From Antilocapra americana (taxonomy: Eukaryota > Chordata > Mammalia > Artiodactyla > Antilocapridae): a stretch of 64,000 bases of DNA. Positions 10,906 through 21,464 of this stretch are shown piece after piece. Where the stretch lies: positions 7,317,570 to 7,381,569 of the forward strand of contig ML661900.1 in assembly GCA_007570785.1 (NCBI GenBank). Direction: 5' to 3'. The notes beneath the pieces are model-generated. The model saw only the letters and a list, made by a program, of their open reading frames with translations. It had not been told where the DNA came from and did not search any database. Position numbers and translations under genes: made by a program. How positions within the stretch are numbered: the stretch's first letter is position 1; each line of letters begins with the position of its first letter.

Positions 10906-13027
10906 TAGTCCTAGCCCATGCCCATCTTCTGACCCCTCCTCTGAGTTAAGGCATAGCTTGATGGAGCTCCCACACTGCTGAAACGGTCACCCCATGCTCC
11001 TGGAATTAAAATTAGCCATTGTAAAGAGTCAATTATAAATATAAATTAAAACATTTATCTATCTCTACCACATTTAACATAAACAAAGATAATGTTTTGC
11101 CCATTACTAAAACCTTCTGGGATGAATTATATTCTTCCAAACACTAAGTCAATTTAAGCAAAGCTGGTAAAATAGACAAAGAAGCAACCAAAAAAAAAAT
11201 ATTTTTCCCTCCCTCACACTGTCCTCTGAATACTTCTCCTTAAACCCAAGTCATCCTATCCTTCCTTCCCTTCCTTCTTTGCTCCCTCCCTAGACTCCTT
11301 CATTGCCTCCCTCCTACGGATGCATTTCCCTTTCTTATATCTAGCCAAAGAAAATCTATTAATATCTTCAATTTAAAAAAAAAAAAGACTGTCCACTAGC
11401 CTTGTAGTTAGCTTCTGATTGACAGCAACTATTTTAATTTGAAGCTAAACTGCTCTCTCTCAGTTGCCAAGCAGCTCTTCGAATAAGAAGAAATCCCTCT
11501 AATGAAAGAAAATGACCAACTTTACAGAAAAAAATAGGCATTCCACCAAATCCAATTCAACCCAGCCATTTTAAGCAAATGCTGATCAGTAGGCTGAACT
11601 CCTGCCTAGCTTGCTGGACACTGTTGGTGACCAGAAAGAGCAAGGAAAGAATTCATGATTTCTCCATTCCAACGCCCTCCTGTACACGTCTGTGCTCAGG
11701 TAGGGGGCACACAAGCCAGAGGTGATGGTGTGCAGTGAGCAGCTGGATCAGAGCTGCTCTTTCGAAGGCAGTGGCTTCTTTTTGTCATCCTGCCCGCAGA
11801 GGCATGTGTGTGTAGGCACGTGGAGAAAGCCGAAGTATTCTGACCCTTGTGGCAGCTGATCAGGATGACTGGCTAGTAGTGGTGGCTTTGTGAGTGTACA
11901 ATGTGTAACAGCCAGCAGGAGACAGACAGTGTTGGGAGAGGAAAAAGGCATCCAAAGCCAGTGCCATTAATAGAGATTCAAAACAGCAATTTCTACCTCA
12001 CTTTCTGAAATTAGAGGCTCTATATGATGCTATTATTGCTATTTAACGTGTATTAAATGCTAACTGCAAAGTAGGTTCTGAATGGAATATTAAGCAGCTA
12101 CAATCTCTACCCAGTGGGTTGCAATGTACATAAGACAACACAATAAGAAATGGGAGGAGGGGACTGGCTCCCACCTACGCAAGTTAAGGGTGCCGATTCC
12201 TCTTTTCTCCATGAGTCCTTGGATTTTTCTGACTATTCTCTTTCCAGCCTCCATCAGCCACCTTTGTGGTGCATGCACACACCCCCAACCTCACTCTGAG
12301 TACATCAGCCATAATGAACAAGTGCTCCAGAGCAAAGTGGAACTATTCAGTGCTGCTGGGTCTGGAAGTGCTGACATTGGTTTTCTAGGGAACACATTCT
12401 GTATTGATAAATGTCAGGACCCAAAGAACAAATTTAATTCAAGGCAAGTCCAATTTGACTTCCCCTGATAATGGCACAACACTCAACCTCATTGAAGAGT
12501 GTGTGGATGGAGGAGTCTCATTGTAAGAATGTGGGTGTTTAATCATCTTGCCAAGATTCAAAGGTCATCTATTCTTTGCTCCTCATTAGCCACTCCGGGA
12601 ATTTTTACTGTTGTTTTTCTCGATTCTCCCTTCACGTTTGATTTATCTGCTTGAATTGGAGATATATGTTTAAGCAGAAATGGCATATTTGTTTAGTGCA
12701 AAGCAAACTGACTCCTCATATTTATTATTTAGATCAATAAATGGACATCCTAAACACTCGTTGCCAAAGGGCATAAGTACAAACTTTAAAACACCAGAGT
12801 CGGCAGCATTTCAAAAATCCCATTTTAAAAGCAATTTCCTCAAAATAGCCCCTTCTCAAGGATCACCAGGTTGGAAAGTTACACTCTGGGCTTTGCAAGT
12901 CACTTGACTAAGGCTCCACCCATGGAAATTAAAAGAGAATTCCATAAACAAGTGAAAGTGTAAGATATAAAATAAAGGTGGTTATTTGAAAATGAGTATT
13001 TAATCCTTCCAGAAATATGGGAACTAG
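10906..13027. other. Unique intergenic stretch
   Basis: I recognise no repeat or gene over about 2.1 kb. An open frame at 12124-12468 has no domain, signal or splice context I can support. AT-rich segments near 12000-12060 and 12540-12760 have the low-repeat character often seen around conserved non-coding elements, but conservation cannot be judged from one sequence. Confidence 0.4.
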
Positions 13028-13037
13028 GTTATATTAT

Positions 13038-13311
13038 TGGAGAAGGCAATGGCACCCCATTCCAGTACTCTTGCCTGGAAAATCCCATGGACGGAGGAGC
13101 CTTGTAGGCTGCAGTCCATGGGGTTGCAAAGAGTCGGACACGACTGAGCAACTTCACGTTCCCTTTTCACTTTCATGTATTGGAGAAGGCAATGGCAACC
13201 CACTCCAGTGTTCTTGCCTGGAGAATCCCAGGGACGGTGGAGCCTGGTGGGTGCCGTCTATGGGGTCGCACAGAGTCGGACACGACTGAAGCGACTTAGC
13301 AGCAGCAGCAT
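13038..13311 (+). mobile_element. Bov-A2 SINE, full dimer with 10-bp TSD
   Basis: Two Bov-A monomers stand in tandem, each beginning 'ttggagaaggcaatggca' and ending 'cacgactga..gcgactt' or similar. They are joined by 'cacgttcccttttcactttc', and a 3' (agc)n tail follows. The duplication 'gttatattat' lies at 13028-13037 and 13312-13321. The copy is complete and close to consensus, so it is fairly young. Bov-A2 is found in ruminants, which supports the host call. Confidence 0.96.
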
Positions 13312-13321
13312 GTTATATTAT

Positions 13322-13780
13322 GGCTTGAAACATGGCTTTCCAAACTGCTATGTGTATAACTATTAATAAGTGAATTCTCAAAACTGGTCTACAGTTCTGA
13401 TGGTGGTGGTGATAGTCAGAACCTGTAAGTTGTACTGAACAAGCTTTAATGTCTGCTAGGTCAGATTAGAGACCTCTCCTGAGCCAAGAAAAATCAACAC
13501 AGAAAACTGTTGTATCGGAAACAAACAAAAAAGGTAGCCGACACTTTGCAGACAGGGAGCAGAATACGGCAGGGACTCTGTACTGAGGATTCCCATGGGA
13601 AAGCTGAATTATGGTCATGGGTTTTTCTTCACTACCTCAGGCACAGAAGTCACACCCAGGAGTTATAAACAATGGCTTTGTAGGTGACCCACTCTATCCC
13701 TCATATTTTCAGTCCCATACCCCTCGCTGTCTTGGCTGTACCATGAATCCTTCTTCTAACTTGACAAAGAATTCCACAGA
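13322..13780. other. Unassigned stretch
   Basis: No gene or recognisable repeat. A short open frame at 13611-13802 has no domain-like content. Confidence 0.35.
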
Positions 13781-13978
13781 GCTACACCTGCTTCATCCTT
13801 GAAACCAGACTCCCATTTCTCTCCTTTCAGCTTAGGAACCCCTTACTTCTTACTGGGATTTAGCTTCAGTCTCATCAAGAGGTCTGTTTCCTCAATTCTA
13901 GATTGTCCTTCCAAACTACTTGCCTGCAAACCTACTACTCACTCTCTGTGGGTTTTTCTCTCACCACATTAAACACTT
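13780..13978 (+). mobile_element. Possible L2 fragment split by Bov-tA
   Basis: Pyrimidine-rich text with short 'ccttcc..actac' and 'cactctctg' blocks resembles the L2 plus-strand style and may continue at 14250-14440. The match is weak and rests on composition and a few short motifs. Confidence 0.25.
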
Positions 13979-13989
13979 AAGCTTCTCTC

Positions 13990-14200
13990 GGGCTTCCCAG
14001 GTGGCTTGGTGGGTAAAGAATTGCCTGCAGTGCAGGAGACATGGCTTCAATTCCTGGGTCAGGAAGATCCCCTGGCAGAAGGCACAGCAACCCACTCCAG
14101 AATTCATGCCTGGGGAATCCCATGGACAGAGGAGCCTGGTGGGCTACTGCCCATAAGTTGCAAAGAGTCGGACACGACTAAAGTGACTGAGCATGCATGC
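13990..14200 (+). mobile_element. Bov-tA SINE with perfect 11-bp TSD
   Basis: It runs from the head 'gggcttcccaggtggcttgg' to the end 'cacgactaaagtgactgagc'. The perfect duplication 'aagcttctctc' lies at 13979-13989 and 14201-14211. The body is close to consensus. Confidence 0.96.
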
Positions 14201-14249
14201 AAGCTTCTCTCATCTCATAAAAAACAAAAAGTCAAATTCTTCTGTTAAT

Positions 14250-14440
14250 CTTATGCCCCTCCACTGCTGTTATCTACCTTTTTCCCTCTTCCCAACCTGG
14301 TGCCATGCAAAGTCTCGGCACTGTTACCTCTTTAACCCACTGCCATGACTCCACTGCAACTGTTCTAGTCAAAAACACTGATTCCCTTTTCTGACTACTC
14401 TAAAAGGTACTAATCTGAAAGGCTTTTGCATTCCACTGAT
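14250..14440 (+). mobile_element. Possible L2 coding-region fragment
   Basis: The text 'aacccactgccatgactcca', 'ctgcaactgttctagtcaaa' follows a segment of the L2 coding region as I remember it. It is diverged, with approximate edges. Confidence 0.35.
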
Positions 14441-14462
14441 GGTTCTGCTGGTGCATTTTCAA

Positions 14463-14715
14463 AAAAAAATTTATTTTCTGTTGAAGTATAGTTGATTTAC
14501 AGCATTGTGTTTAGCTTCAGGTGTACAGCAAAGTGATTCGGCTATATATATTCATTTATCGATTCTTTTTCAGATTTTTTTCCCATATAGGTTTTTACAT
14601 AATACTAAGTAGAGCTCCTTATACAGCACGTCCTTGTTGATTATTTTATAAATAGTAGTGTGTACATGTTAATTCCAAACACCTAATCTGCTGCTGCATT
14701 TACCCAATCTCCTCA
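14463..14715 (-). mobile_element. L1 3' UTR fragment, minus strand
   Basis: The plus strand reads 'gaagtatagttgatttacag', 'aggtgtacagcaaagtgatt', 'cccatataggtttttacata', 'tagtagtgtgtacatgttaa'. This is the reverse complement of a widespread artiodactyl L1 3' UTR. A plus-strand relative of the same 3' end lies at 21961-22341. It is 5' truncated and codes for nothing. Confidence 0.88.
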
Positions 14716-14733
14716 CCATCTATGGAGGTGGTT

Positions 14734-14950
14734 GCATGTGCACTGAGTCACTCAGTCATGACTGACTCTTTGCAACCCATGAACTGTAGCCTGCCAGGCT
14801 CCTCTGTCCATGGAATTTTTCCAAGCAAGATTTCTGGAGTGGGTTGCTATTTCCTCCTCCGGGGCATGGTTCCAATCCAGGGACCAAACCCACGTCTCCT
14901 GATTAGCAGGAGCATTTTTTGTTTTTACCACTGGGCCACCTGGGAAGCCC
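14734..14950 (-). mobile_element. Bov-tA SINE, minus strand
   Basis: The reverse complement gives a Bov-tA from the head 'gggcttcccaggtggccc' to a body ending near 'cagtcatgactgagtgac'. It lies between an L1 3' end and BovB copy B. A short 'atgga' may be the remains of a duplication, but no clear TSD is left. Confidence 0.9.
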
Positions 14951-14972
14951 ATGACATGGAAGTAGTTAGCAG

Positions 14973-15958
14973 GGCCTCTTGAGAAACCTGTATGCAGGTC
15001 AGGAAGCAAAAGTTAGAACTGGACATGGAACAACAGACTGGTTCCAAATAGGAAAAGGAGTACATCAAGGCTGTATATTGTCACCCTGCTTATTTAACTT
15101 ATATGCAGAGTAATCATGAGAAACACTGGGCTGGATGAAGCACAAGCTGGAATCAAGATTGTGGGGAGAAATATCAATAACCTCAGATAAGCAGATGACA
15201 CCACCCTTACGGCAGAAAGTGAAGGGGAACTAAAGAGCCTCTTGATGAAAGTGAAAGAGGAGAGTGAAAAAGTTGGCTTAAAGCTCAACATTCAGAAAAC
15301 TAGGATCATGGCATCTGGTCCCATCACTTCATGGGAAATAGATGGGAAAACAGTGGCTGACTTTATTTTTCTGGGCTCCAAAAGCACTGCAGATGGTGAT
15401 TGCAGCCATGAAATCAAAAGATGCTTACTCCTTGGAAGGAAAGTTATGGCCAACCTAGACAGCATATTGAAAAGCAGAGATATTACTTTGCCAACAAAGA
15501 TCCGTGTAGTCAAGGCTATGGTTTTTCCAGTAGTCATGTATGGATGTGAGAGTTGGACAGTGAAAAGGGCTGAGCGCCAAAGAATTGATGCTTTTGAACT
15601 GTGGTGATGGAGAAGACTCATCTTGAGAGTCCCTTGGACTGCAAGGAGATCCAACCAGTCCATCCTAAAGGAGATCAGTCCTGGGTGTTCATTGGAAGGA
15701 CTGATGTTGAAGCTGAAACTCCAATACCTTGGTCACATGACGTGAAGAGTTGACTCATTGGAAAAGACCCTGATGCTGGGAAAGATTGAGGGCAGGAGAA
15801 GAAGGGGATGACAGAAGATGAGATGGCTGGATGACATCACTGGCTCGATGGACATGGGTTTGGGTGGACTCAGGAAGTTGGTGATGGACAGGGAAGCCTG
15901 GCATGCTGTGGTTCACGGGGTCACAAAGAGTCGGACATGACTGAGTGACTGAACTGAA
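14973..15958 (+). mobile_element. BovB copy B, 5' truncated
   Basis: It starts in the RT palm ('cctcttgagaaacctgtatg') and ends 'gactgagtgactgaactgaa'. The catalytic YADD codon for Tyr is a stop ('agataagcagatgac', near 15185-15199). The later frame (15242-15607) is open through the thumb and C-terminal region and ends in a TGA inside the conserved ELWCWRR block. That stop and a 3-bp 'atc' insertion just downstream are also present in copy D. Confidence 0.95.
15242..15607 (+). pseudogene. BovB RT C-terminal region remnant (copy B)
   Basis: The frame holds the conserved blocks KIMASGPITSWEIDG or close variants, the GSKSTADGD block, RCLLLGRK, SRDITLPTK, VVMYGCESW and IDAFELW. These belong to the post-palm part of the RTE polyprotein and bind template or contribute to processivity in LINEs generally (family-level inference). 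It lacks the palm in frame and ends at a TGA replacing the Cys codon after ELW. A gap at the 'gaaacagtg' repeat removes a few residues. It is not functional. Confidence 0.85.
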
Positions 15959-16969
15959 CTAATACAAGGAAACATGACTAGACATAGTAGGGCCACTGGA
16001 AGTTTCTCCCCTTTATAGATGACCATTCCTAAGGAGCTCAAAATGAGCCAGCCCAGGTTTCAAACCAGCAAGGCTCCAATGCTGTGCTGTGTCTCATTGC
16101 CCAGGCTGCCTCTAGCCTCCTTACTTCCATTGACATCATTGCAGTTTTCTTCATTCTTTCCTGGTTGCATCTCATTATGAGAATAACTTCTAAAGGCAAT
16201 ATGTAAAGAAAAACTTTCATATAGTTAAAAAATATAAAATTACCCTTGATAATTACTGAAATTGCCAGTGAAATGTAAATGTGTCAAGATGTTCACACTT
16301 TAAGAGTCATATAGGAATTTAAACCTACTGAGATAATAATGTACTCAGATTTCCCCGCTCATGCTCAGTTAAGATTAAGTCGACTTAGTGACAGCACCCA
16401 CATTATATATATATTCTTCCTCTACCTTTTTCATGCTTATGTACAGAGTGAAATTTTTATATTTTTAAAATATTGAAAATAATCTCAAAGTTAGAGATAT
16501 TACAACATATAAATACAATATATACAAAATGTGAAGATTTTTTTTCCTCAGTGATTAGAGAAGTTGCCCATATAATCACGATAAGCAACCCTCATCATCC
16601 TAATACTTAAGCATGTATACAACAAACCAAGGCATTCTGCTATATAACCATAACATTAAAAAATTATGGGAGTATCATGCTTTAGTTAACTGAGTGTATC
16701 TCAGTTTCCCCATATGGTCAATTATATATAACTCCTGGTTGAAATCTAAACTATAGCAGTAAACAGAAAGCTACTGACCAGTCAGTAATAATCAACAGAA
16801 TTCACCATAACTGGAATAACAAACAAGGCTTAGGCAAATGACAAAAACTGATTCCACATGAACTAGTGGAAAACAAATTCATCTAAATATTTTATTTAAT
16901 TGTCAACATGATTTTAGGCACTGGCTGTCACACATTGGTCTTTTTTCTTTTTCTTTTTAAGTCCTCTAT
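15959..16969. other. Unassigned AT-rich stretch
   Basis: No gene or family I can name. The sequence is strongly AT-rich with short runs such as 'attatatatatattc' near 16403. Confidence 0.4.
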
Positions 16970-16980
16970 AAGCACAGTAG

Positions 16981-17110
16981 TGGAGAAGGAAATGGCAACC
17001 CACTCCAGTATTCTTGCCTGGAGAATACCAGGGACAGAGGAGCCTGGTGGGCTGCGGTCTATGGGGTCACACAGAGTCGGACATGACTGAAGTGACTTAG
17101 CAGCAGCAGC
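16981..17110 (+). mobile_element. Bov-A monomer with 11-bp TSD
   Basis: This is a single Bov-A unit: 'tggagaaggaaatggcaacc' to 'gacatgactgaagtgactta', then (agc)n. Flanks are 'aagcacagtag' (16970-16980) and 'aagcacaatag' (17111-17121), with one mismatch. It corresponds to the second half of Bov-A2, so it is a 5'-truncated Bov-A2. Confidence 0.93.
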
Positions 17111-17171
17111 AAGCACAATAGAAGCTTTAATTGAGTGTTGGCATTTTGGGTTGTGTTCTAAGACTTAAAAA

Positions 17172-17245
17172 AAATTTACATTCTCATTCATCTTTCCATC
17201 AAGCATGCTTGGTTTGCATGTTTGGCTAATGACTCTACATCTAAA
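17172..17245. repeat. 74-bp direct repeat, left copy
   Basis: It aligns without gaps to 17389-17462 with about ten mismatches (about 86% identity by hand count). It shares 'tctcattcatctttcca', 'tgtttggctaa' and 'tctacatctaaa'. The two copies flank an L1 fragment. Confidence 0.85.
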
Positions 17246-17388
17246 AATTAGAAAGTAAATTGGTACAGTAACTACTGAAAACAGTATGGAGTTTTCTGAA
17301 GAAATTATAAATAGAACTATCCTATGATCTAGCAATCCTGCTTCTGTGTATTTATTTAAAGAAAATAAAAAACTAACTTGGAAAAAAT
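17246..17388 (+). mobile_element. Old L1 fragment between direct repeats
   Basis: The segment 'gaaaacagtatggagttttc', 'aactatcctatgatctagca', 'atcctgcttctgtgtattta' follows the C-terminal part of L1 ORF2 ('ggaaaacagtatgg.. ccatatgatccagcaatcc'). It is about 143 bp long and ends A-rich. Confidence 0.75.
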
Positions 17389-17462
17389 AAATTTAAATTC
17401 TCATTCATCTTTCCACCAGTTATGCCTGGTTTGCTTGTTTGGCTAACAATTCTACATCTAAA
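17389..17462. repeat. 74-bp direct repeat, right copy
   Basis: Second copy of the repeat at 17172-17245, on the far side of the L1 fragment. Confidence 0.85.
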
Positions 17463-17488
17463 CACTTTTTTCTTTTAATTGAATCTAT

Positions 17489-17715
17489 TAGTAGTTTTCA
17501 ACCAAGATCAATCTTGTCCCCAAGGGTTCACAAATATTTATCCATGTCTGAAGATATTTTTGGTTGTCATATGTAGAAGGTAGGCTCCTCCTTGCTTCTA
17601 GTGGGTAGACATAAGAGAGATGGCTAAATATTCTTCAGTGCCCAGGACAGCGCTCCACAATGAAGAGCTATCCAGCCTACAACGTGGAGTGTTGAGATTA
17701 AGAAATCTTGCTCTA
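17489..17715 (+). mobile_element. MER20-type hAT DNA transposon
   Basis: The order 'agttttcaaccaagatcaat', 'ttgtccccaagggttcac', 'gatatttttggttgtcat', 'tctagtgggtagacataag', 'gcccaggacagcgctccac', 'gagattaagaaatcttgctc' matches the MER20 consensus along its whole length. It is a non-autonomous Charlie-type element, fixed before the eutherian radiation (established knowledge). The copy is close to full length. Confidence 0.85.
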
Positions 17716-18945
17716 AAGCTTCAAAATGAAGACCTTTGAACCTCAATTTAACATGTTGATAACTTAAATGCCTTGACAGCACATTTTCAAGTGAATTTTT
17801 CTGCTTTCTGAATTATTATTTTAAAAATTTTGTTTAGAGCTCAAGTTCCTATGGCTTATGTTGGCCACATCTGAGAACTCACAGGTGGGGCTCATGTGGG
17901 AGGGCAGTCAATTCCAGTAAGACTTGGTGAGACATCTGTTTTTGATCTAGGTGAAAAAATAATTTATTCAAATCAAGGGGGAGGCCAATCCTCAAACTGT
18001 ACTTCTATTTCTAAATGACAAATTTCTAAGTTTGTACATGCACAGGAGGCAAAAGAATGGCGTATGTTAGGTGATGAAACATTGCCACTCATAAAGTCTA
18101 TCAAAGTACTATGTATCTGTAAAGATAAAGAACCCAAACACCCAGAACAAACATTTCCCCATGGAATGGTTACCACTAGCAACAACATCCTGTTGCTAGG
18201 CAAGTTCAGGTCAGCTCTGGGAGTAAATGAGCAGCCTCTAGCCACGGAGGTATGGCAATGAATGAGGTATAGCACCCCATGACCTATAGAGTGTATTTCA
18301 GCAGCCACAGGTCTGTTACTATATAGGTGAGTGGAACAGATGTGTTAGAGGTCCCCACTTGATTACACTCACTCACACTTTCAAATATGAGCTGGTTTGG
18401 AGGGCATCAAAAGTTGTTTTGACACACTGTCTTTCACTGGATGAAACTAAATCTGAGTGCTAAATTTAAAGCTGTTATGAGAAATCATTTTTTCATTTAC
18501 CAAACAGTTAAGATGTATTTTAAAAAAACATGGAAAAGCTTGAGAAGCCAGAGTGGAAAAAGGGTAAGAAACTTCAACCACAGTATTCAAGTTCCTAAGG
18601 CAAACTGTGATTTAGACGATCAATAATAGTTTAACTGGGGAAAAAAGAGTATTTTAGTAGCAGGAACCAAGCTAAGAGTAGGCTTGCATATAATACTATC
18701 TATCTTCATATTACTAATGGGGATGCTACTTTGAAATAAGGCGGTAGGCTGGGCCAGACCATCAAAGGGCTAACATAACTTACTTCCACTATTAGTCTCC
18801 CCGCCATAGTATCTAGGCTTTAGCACAGCAGAGTATAAAAACTCCCAGTATATACCATGTGCTCTCACACCTTCATGGTTTTGTACATATTGTGCCTTCT
18901 CTTATTTGGTTGACCAACTATTTTTTCTTTACAGTACAACTTTAG
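17716..18945. other. Unassigned intergenic stretch
   Basis: No gene or repeat family I can support. Short open frames at 17973-18308 and 18441-18626 have no domain-like content. Confidence 0.4.
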
Positions 18946-19215
18946 GTTATTTAATAAGATAACTACAAAGAATCAAGGTCACTTCCATCTTGAAGCCTTC
19001 TCTGATTATCCCAGGTTGTCATTCTTTACGTGACATTATAATTGCCTCTAGTTTAACTACAATGACGATGTCTACCTCTAAAATTTCTCAAAATGTTTTA
19101 ATTTTAAATATTTGACCCCAGAAATTATGGTTTTTGGTTTTATAATATTAGTCAATATGTGGTCTCCTGTGCCCAGTGGGGCCTCTCTGGAATACGGGCT
19201 ATAATTCTACACCTT
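18946..19215 (+). mobile_element. Possible L2 3' fragment
   Basis: 'cacttccatcttgaagcctt' and 'ctctgattatcccagg' resemble the L2 3' run 'cctccaggaagccttccctga'. The remainder is diverged. Confidence 0.4.
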
Positions 19216-19526
19216 TCCATCATTAGTGCCTCAAATGTATCTGGATACAGAGTTCTGGCTTAATATATGTTTGTTGGATACCTTAGTGAATAGGCAAATG
19301 CAAGAGAGTTCCAGAAAAACATCTATTTCTGCTTTATTAACTACGCCAAAGCCTTTGACTATGTGGATCACAACAATCTGTGGAAAATTCTTAGAGATGA
19401 GAATACAAGACCACCTTAACCTGACTCCTGAGAAATCTGTATGCATGTCAAGAAGCAACAGTTTGAACAAGACATGGAACAACGGTCTAGTTCCAAATTG
19501 AGAAAGGAGTACATCAAGGCTGTTTA

Positions 19527-19826
19527 TTGTCACCCTGTTTATTTAACTTCTATGCAGAGTATACAATGCAAAATGCTGGGCTGGATGAAGTACAAGCTGG
19601 AATCAAGATTTCCAGAAGAAATACCAATAACCTCAGATATGCAGATGACAACTTTATGGCAGAAAGTGAGGAAGAACTAAAGTGCCTCTTGATGAAAGTG
19701 AAAGTGGAGAGTGAAAAAGTGAGCTTAAAACTCAACATTCAAAAAATGAAGATCATGGCATCTGATCCCATCACTTCATGGAAAAATAGATGGGGAAACA
19801 GTGTCAGACTTTATTTTTTTTGCTAA
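19527..19826 (+). pseudogene. BovB RT palm remnant with intact YADD (copy C)
   Basis: The frame reads SPCLFNFYAEYTMQNAG, then RYADD, then MAESEEELKCLLMKVK and KIMASDPITSW. The two metal-binding aspartates are kept, but three residues after YADD are lost relative to other copies (DDTT to DDN). The frame breaks at 19826 where the GETVETVSDFIF block should be. The upstream catalytic block (INYAKAFDYVDHNN) is present near 19330-19380 in another frame. It cannot make a working enzyme. Confidence 0.85.
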
Positions 19827-20277
19827 GTCACTGCAGATGGTGACTACAGCCATGAAACTAAAAGACACTTACTCCTTGGAAGAAAAGCTATGACCAACCT
19901 AGGCAGCATATTAAAAATCAGAGACATTATTTTGTGAACAAAAGTCCATCTAGTCAAAGCTATGGTTTTTCTAGTAGTCATGTATGGATGTGAGAGTTGG
20001 TCTATAAAGAAAGCTGAGCACAGAAGAATTGATGCTTTAGAACTGTGGTGTTGGAGGAGACTCTTGAGAGTCCCTTGGACTGCAAAGAGATCAAACCAGC
20101 CAATCCTAAGGAAATAAGTCCTAAATATTCATTGGAAGGACAGATGCTGAAGCTGAAAATCCAATACTTTGGCTATCTCATGCAAAGAACTGACTCATTG
20201 GAAAAGACCCTGATGCTGGGAAAGACTGAAGGCAGGAGGAGAAGGGGACGACAGAGTATGAGATGGTTGCATGGCAT

Positions 20278-20476
20278 CAGTTCAGTTCAGTTGCTCAGTC
20301 ATGTCCAACTCTTTGCAACCCCATGGACTGCAGCATGCTAGGTCTCCTTGTCCATTGCCAACCACCAGAGTTTACTCAAACTCATGTTCATTGAGTCGGA
20401 GATGCCATCCAGCCATCTCATCCCCTGTCATCCCCTATCTTCCTGCCTTCAATCTTTTCCAGCATCGGCGTCTTTT
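20278..20476 (-). mobile_element. Inverted BovB 3' tail nested in BovB copy C
   Basis: The plus strand reads 'gttcagttcagttgctcagt', 'cccatggactgcagcatgc', 'gatgccatccagccatctca', 'cagcatcggcgtctttt'. This is the reverse complement of the last about 200 bases of BovB. No target duplication is visible at its edges. The same BovB region is present in plus orientation on both sides, so the locus can fold into a long hairpin. Confidence 0.92.
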
Positions 20477-21239
20477 CTAACTTGATTGACATGAGTTTGT
20501 GCAATCTCTGGGAGCTAGTGATGTAGAGAGAAGCCTCGTGTGCTGTAGTCCATGGGTTTGCAAAGAGTCAGACATGACTGAGTGACTGAACTGAACTGAA
20601 GCAAATGCATAATTATTTACAGTACCTTGCAAAGTCTGTAATATTTGTCCTTCTAAAATGTTTCATGTACTTTACTTATGTACTGTTTGAGATAAGCACT
20701 AAGGGTTAGAGAGATTTGGCTAGCTATTTCACATGGCATTGATGGTCAGCACACTTATGCCTGCTGTGGTCATCAATGTCTTGAGTGCTCTATGTAGGCT
20801 AAATACTACGCAAACAAAATGAGAAAAGTTCGTTTTCATTGTCCCTCCCATTATCTGTGTCCTTTTGCTACCTCACCATTTTCTGGCACTCAAATAGCTA
20901 AAAATCTTACATTTTTCTCCTTGAATATGAGTTATACAGAATTGGATTAATCATAAATTGATTACATACCCTCATCATTGACCCATATGTTATGTTTTCA
21001 ATTATTTAGCTGCAATAATTATTCTAAATATAATGTCATCCATGAACACACCACACAAAAAAGATAGGACATGACAATAACATACATGTTTACCATATAG
21101 CTCTCCAACCTTGTTTTGGAAGCTCTCTGATCTCGACAAAGACAAGATTCAGGTGGTTGTAATTTCCTTGTTTCCTTTTATGTAGTGCTTTATTTTATTG
21201 CATTTACTTGATTTCTAAAAAGCAGAATTTTACTGTTTT

Positions 21240-21302
21240 TATTTTCCTACAAAGGATACCATGCTTTATTGCAATAGGTCATTCTTTTGGCTCCTACTGA
21301 TT
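21240..21302 (-). mobile_element. Old L1M fragment, part 1
   Basis: 'gataccatgctttattgcaa' and 'ggctcctactgatttgc' read as the reverse complement of an L1M 3' UTR segment. It continues after the CHR SINE. Confidence 0.55.
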
Positions 21303-21309
21303 TGCATTT

Positions 21310-21462
21310 TTAAAAATTTGGCTGCACCAGGCCTTAGTTGCAGCATGCATACTATGAGTTGCAGCATGTGGGATCTAGTTCCCAGACCAAGGATCAAACC
21401 CTGGCCCCCTGCATTGACAGCCTGGAGTCTTAGCCACTGGACCACAAGGGAAGTCCCCTTCA
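21310..21462 (-). mobile_element. CHR-type tRNA-derived SINE, minus strand
   Basis: The plus strand reads 'tttggctgcaccaggcctta', 'gttgcagcatgtgggatcta', 'gttcccagaccaaggatc', 'agccactggaccacaaggga'. This is the well-known cetartiodactyl SINE in reverse. Short flanks 'tgcattt' (21303-21309 and 21465-21471) fit a duplication. CHR SINEs are shared by whales, hippos and ruminants, so this copy predates the ruminants. Confidence 0.88.
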
Positions 21463-21464
21463 TA

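Larger units (their letters stand above)
19297..20600 (+). mobile_element. BovB copy C, split by an inverted BovB tail
   Basis: It starts at the RT block 'gagagttccagaaaaacatc' and ends 'gactgaactgaactgaag'. The catalytic YADD is intact here (RYADDNF near 19636-19656), but several indels break the frame and the N-terminal domains are missing. Between about 20278 and 20476 a minus-strand BovB 3' tail is inserted. The plus-strand copy resumes with 'ctaacttgattgacatgag'. Confidence 0.94.

Noticed and set aside
12124..12468. 114-codon open frame as a possible exon
   Set aside because: No recognisable domain and no supporting splice sites or upstream signals. The surrounding DNA looks intergenic.
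13038..13311. CRISPR-like array from the two tandem units
   Set aside because: There are only two long related units of a known SINE dimer, with no spacers.
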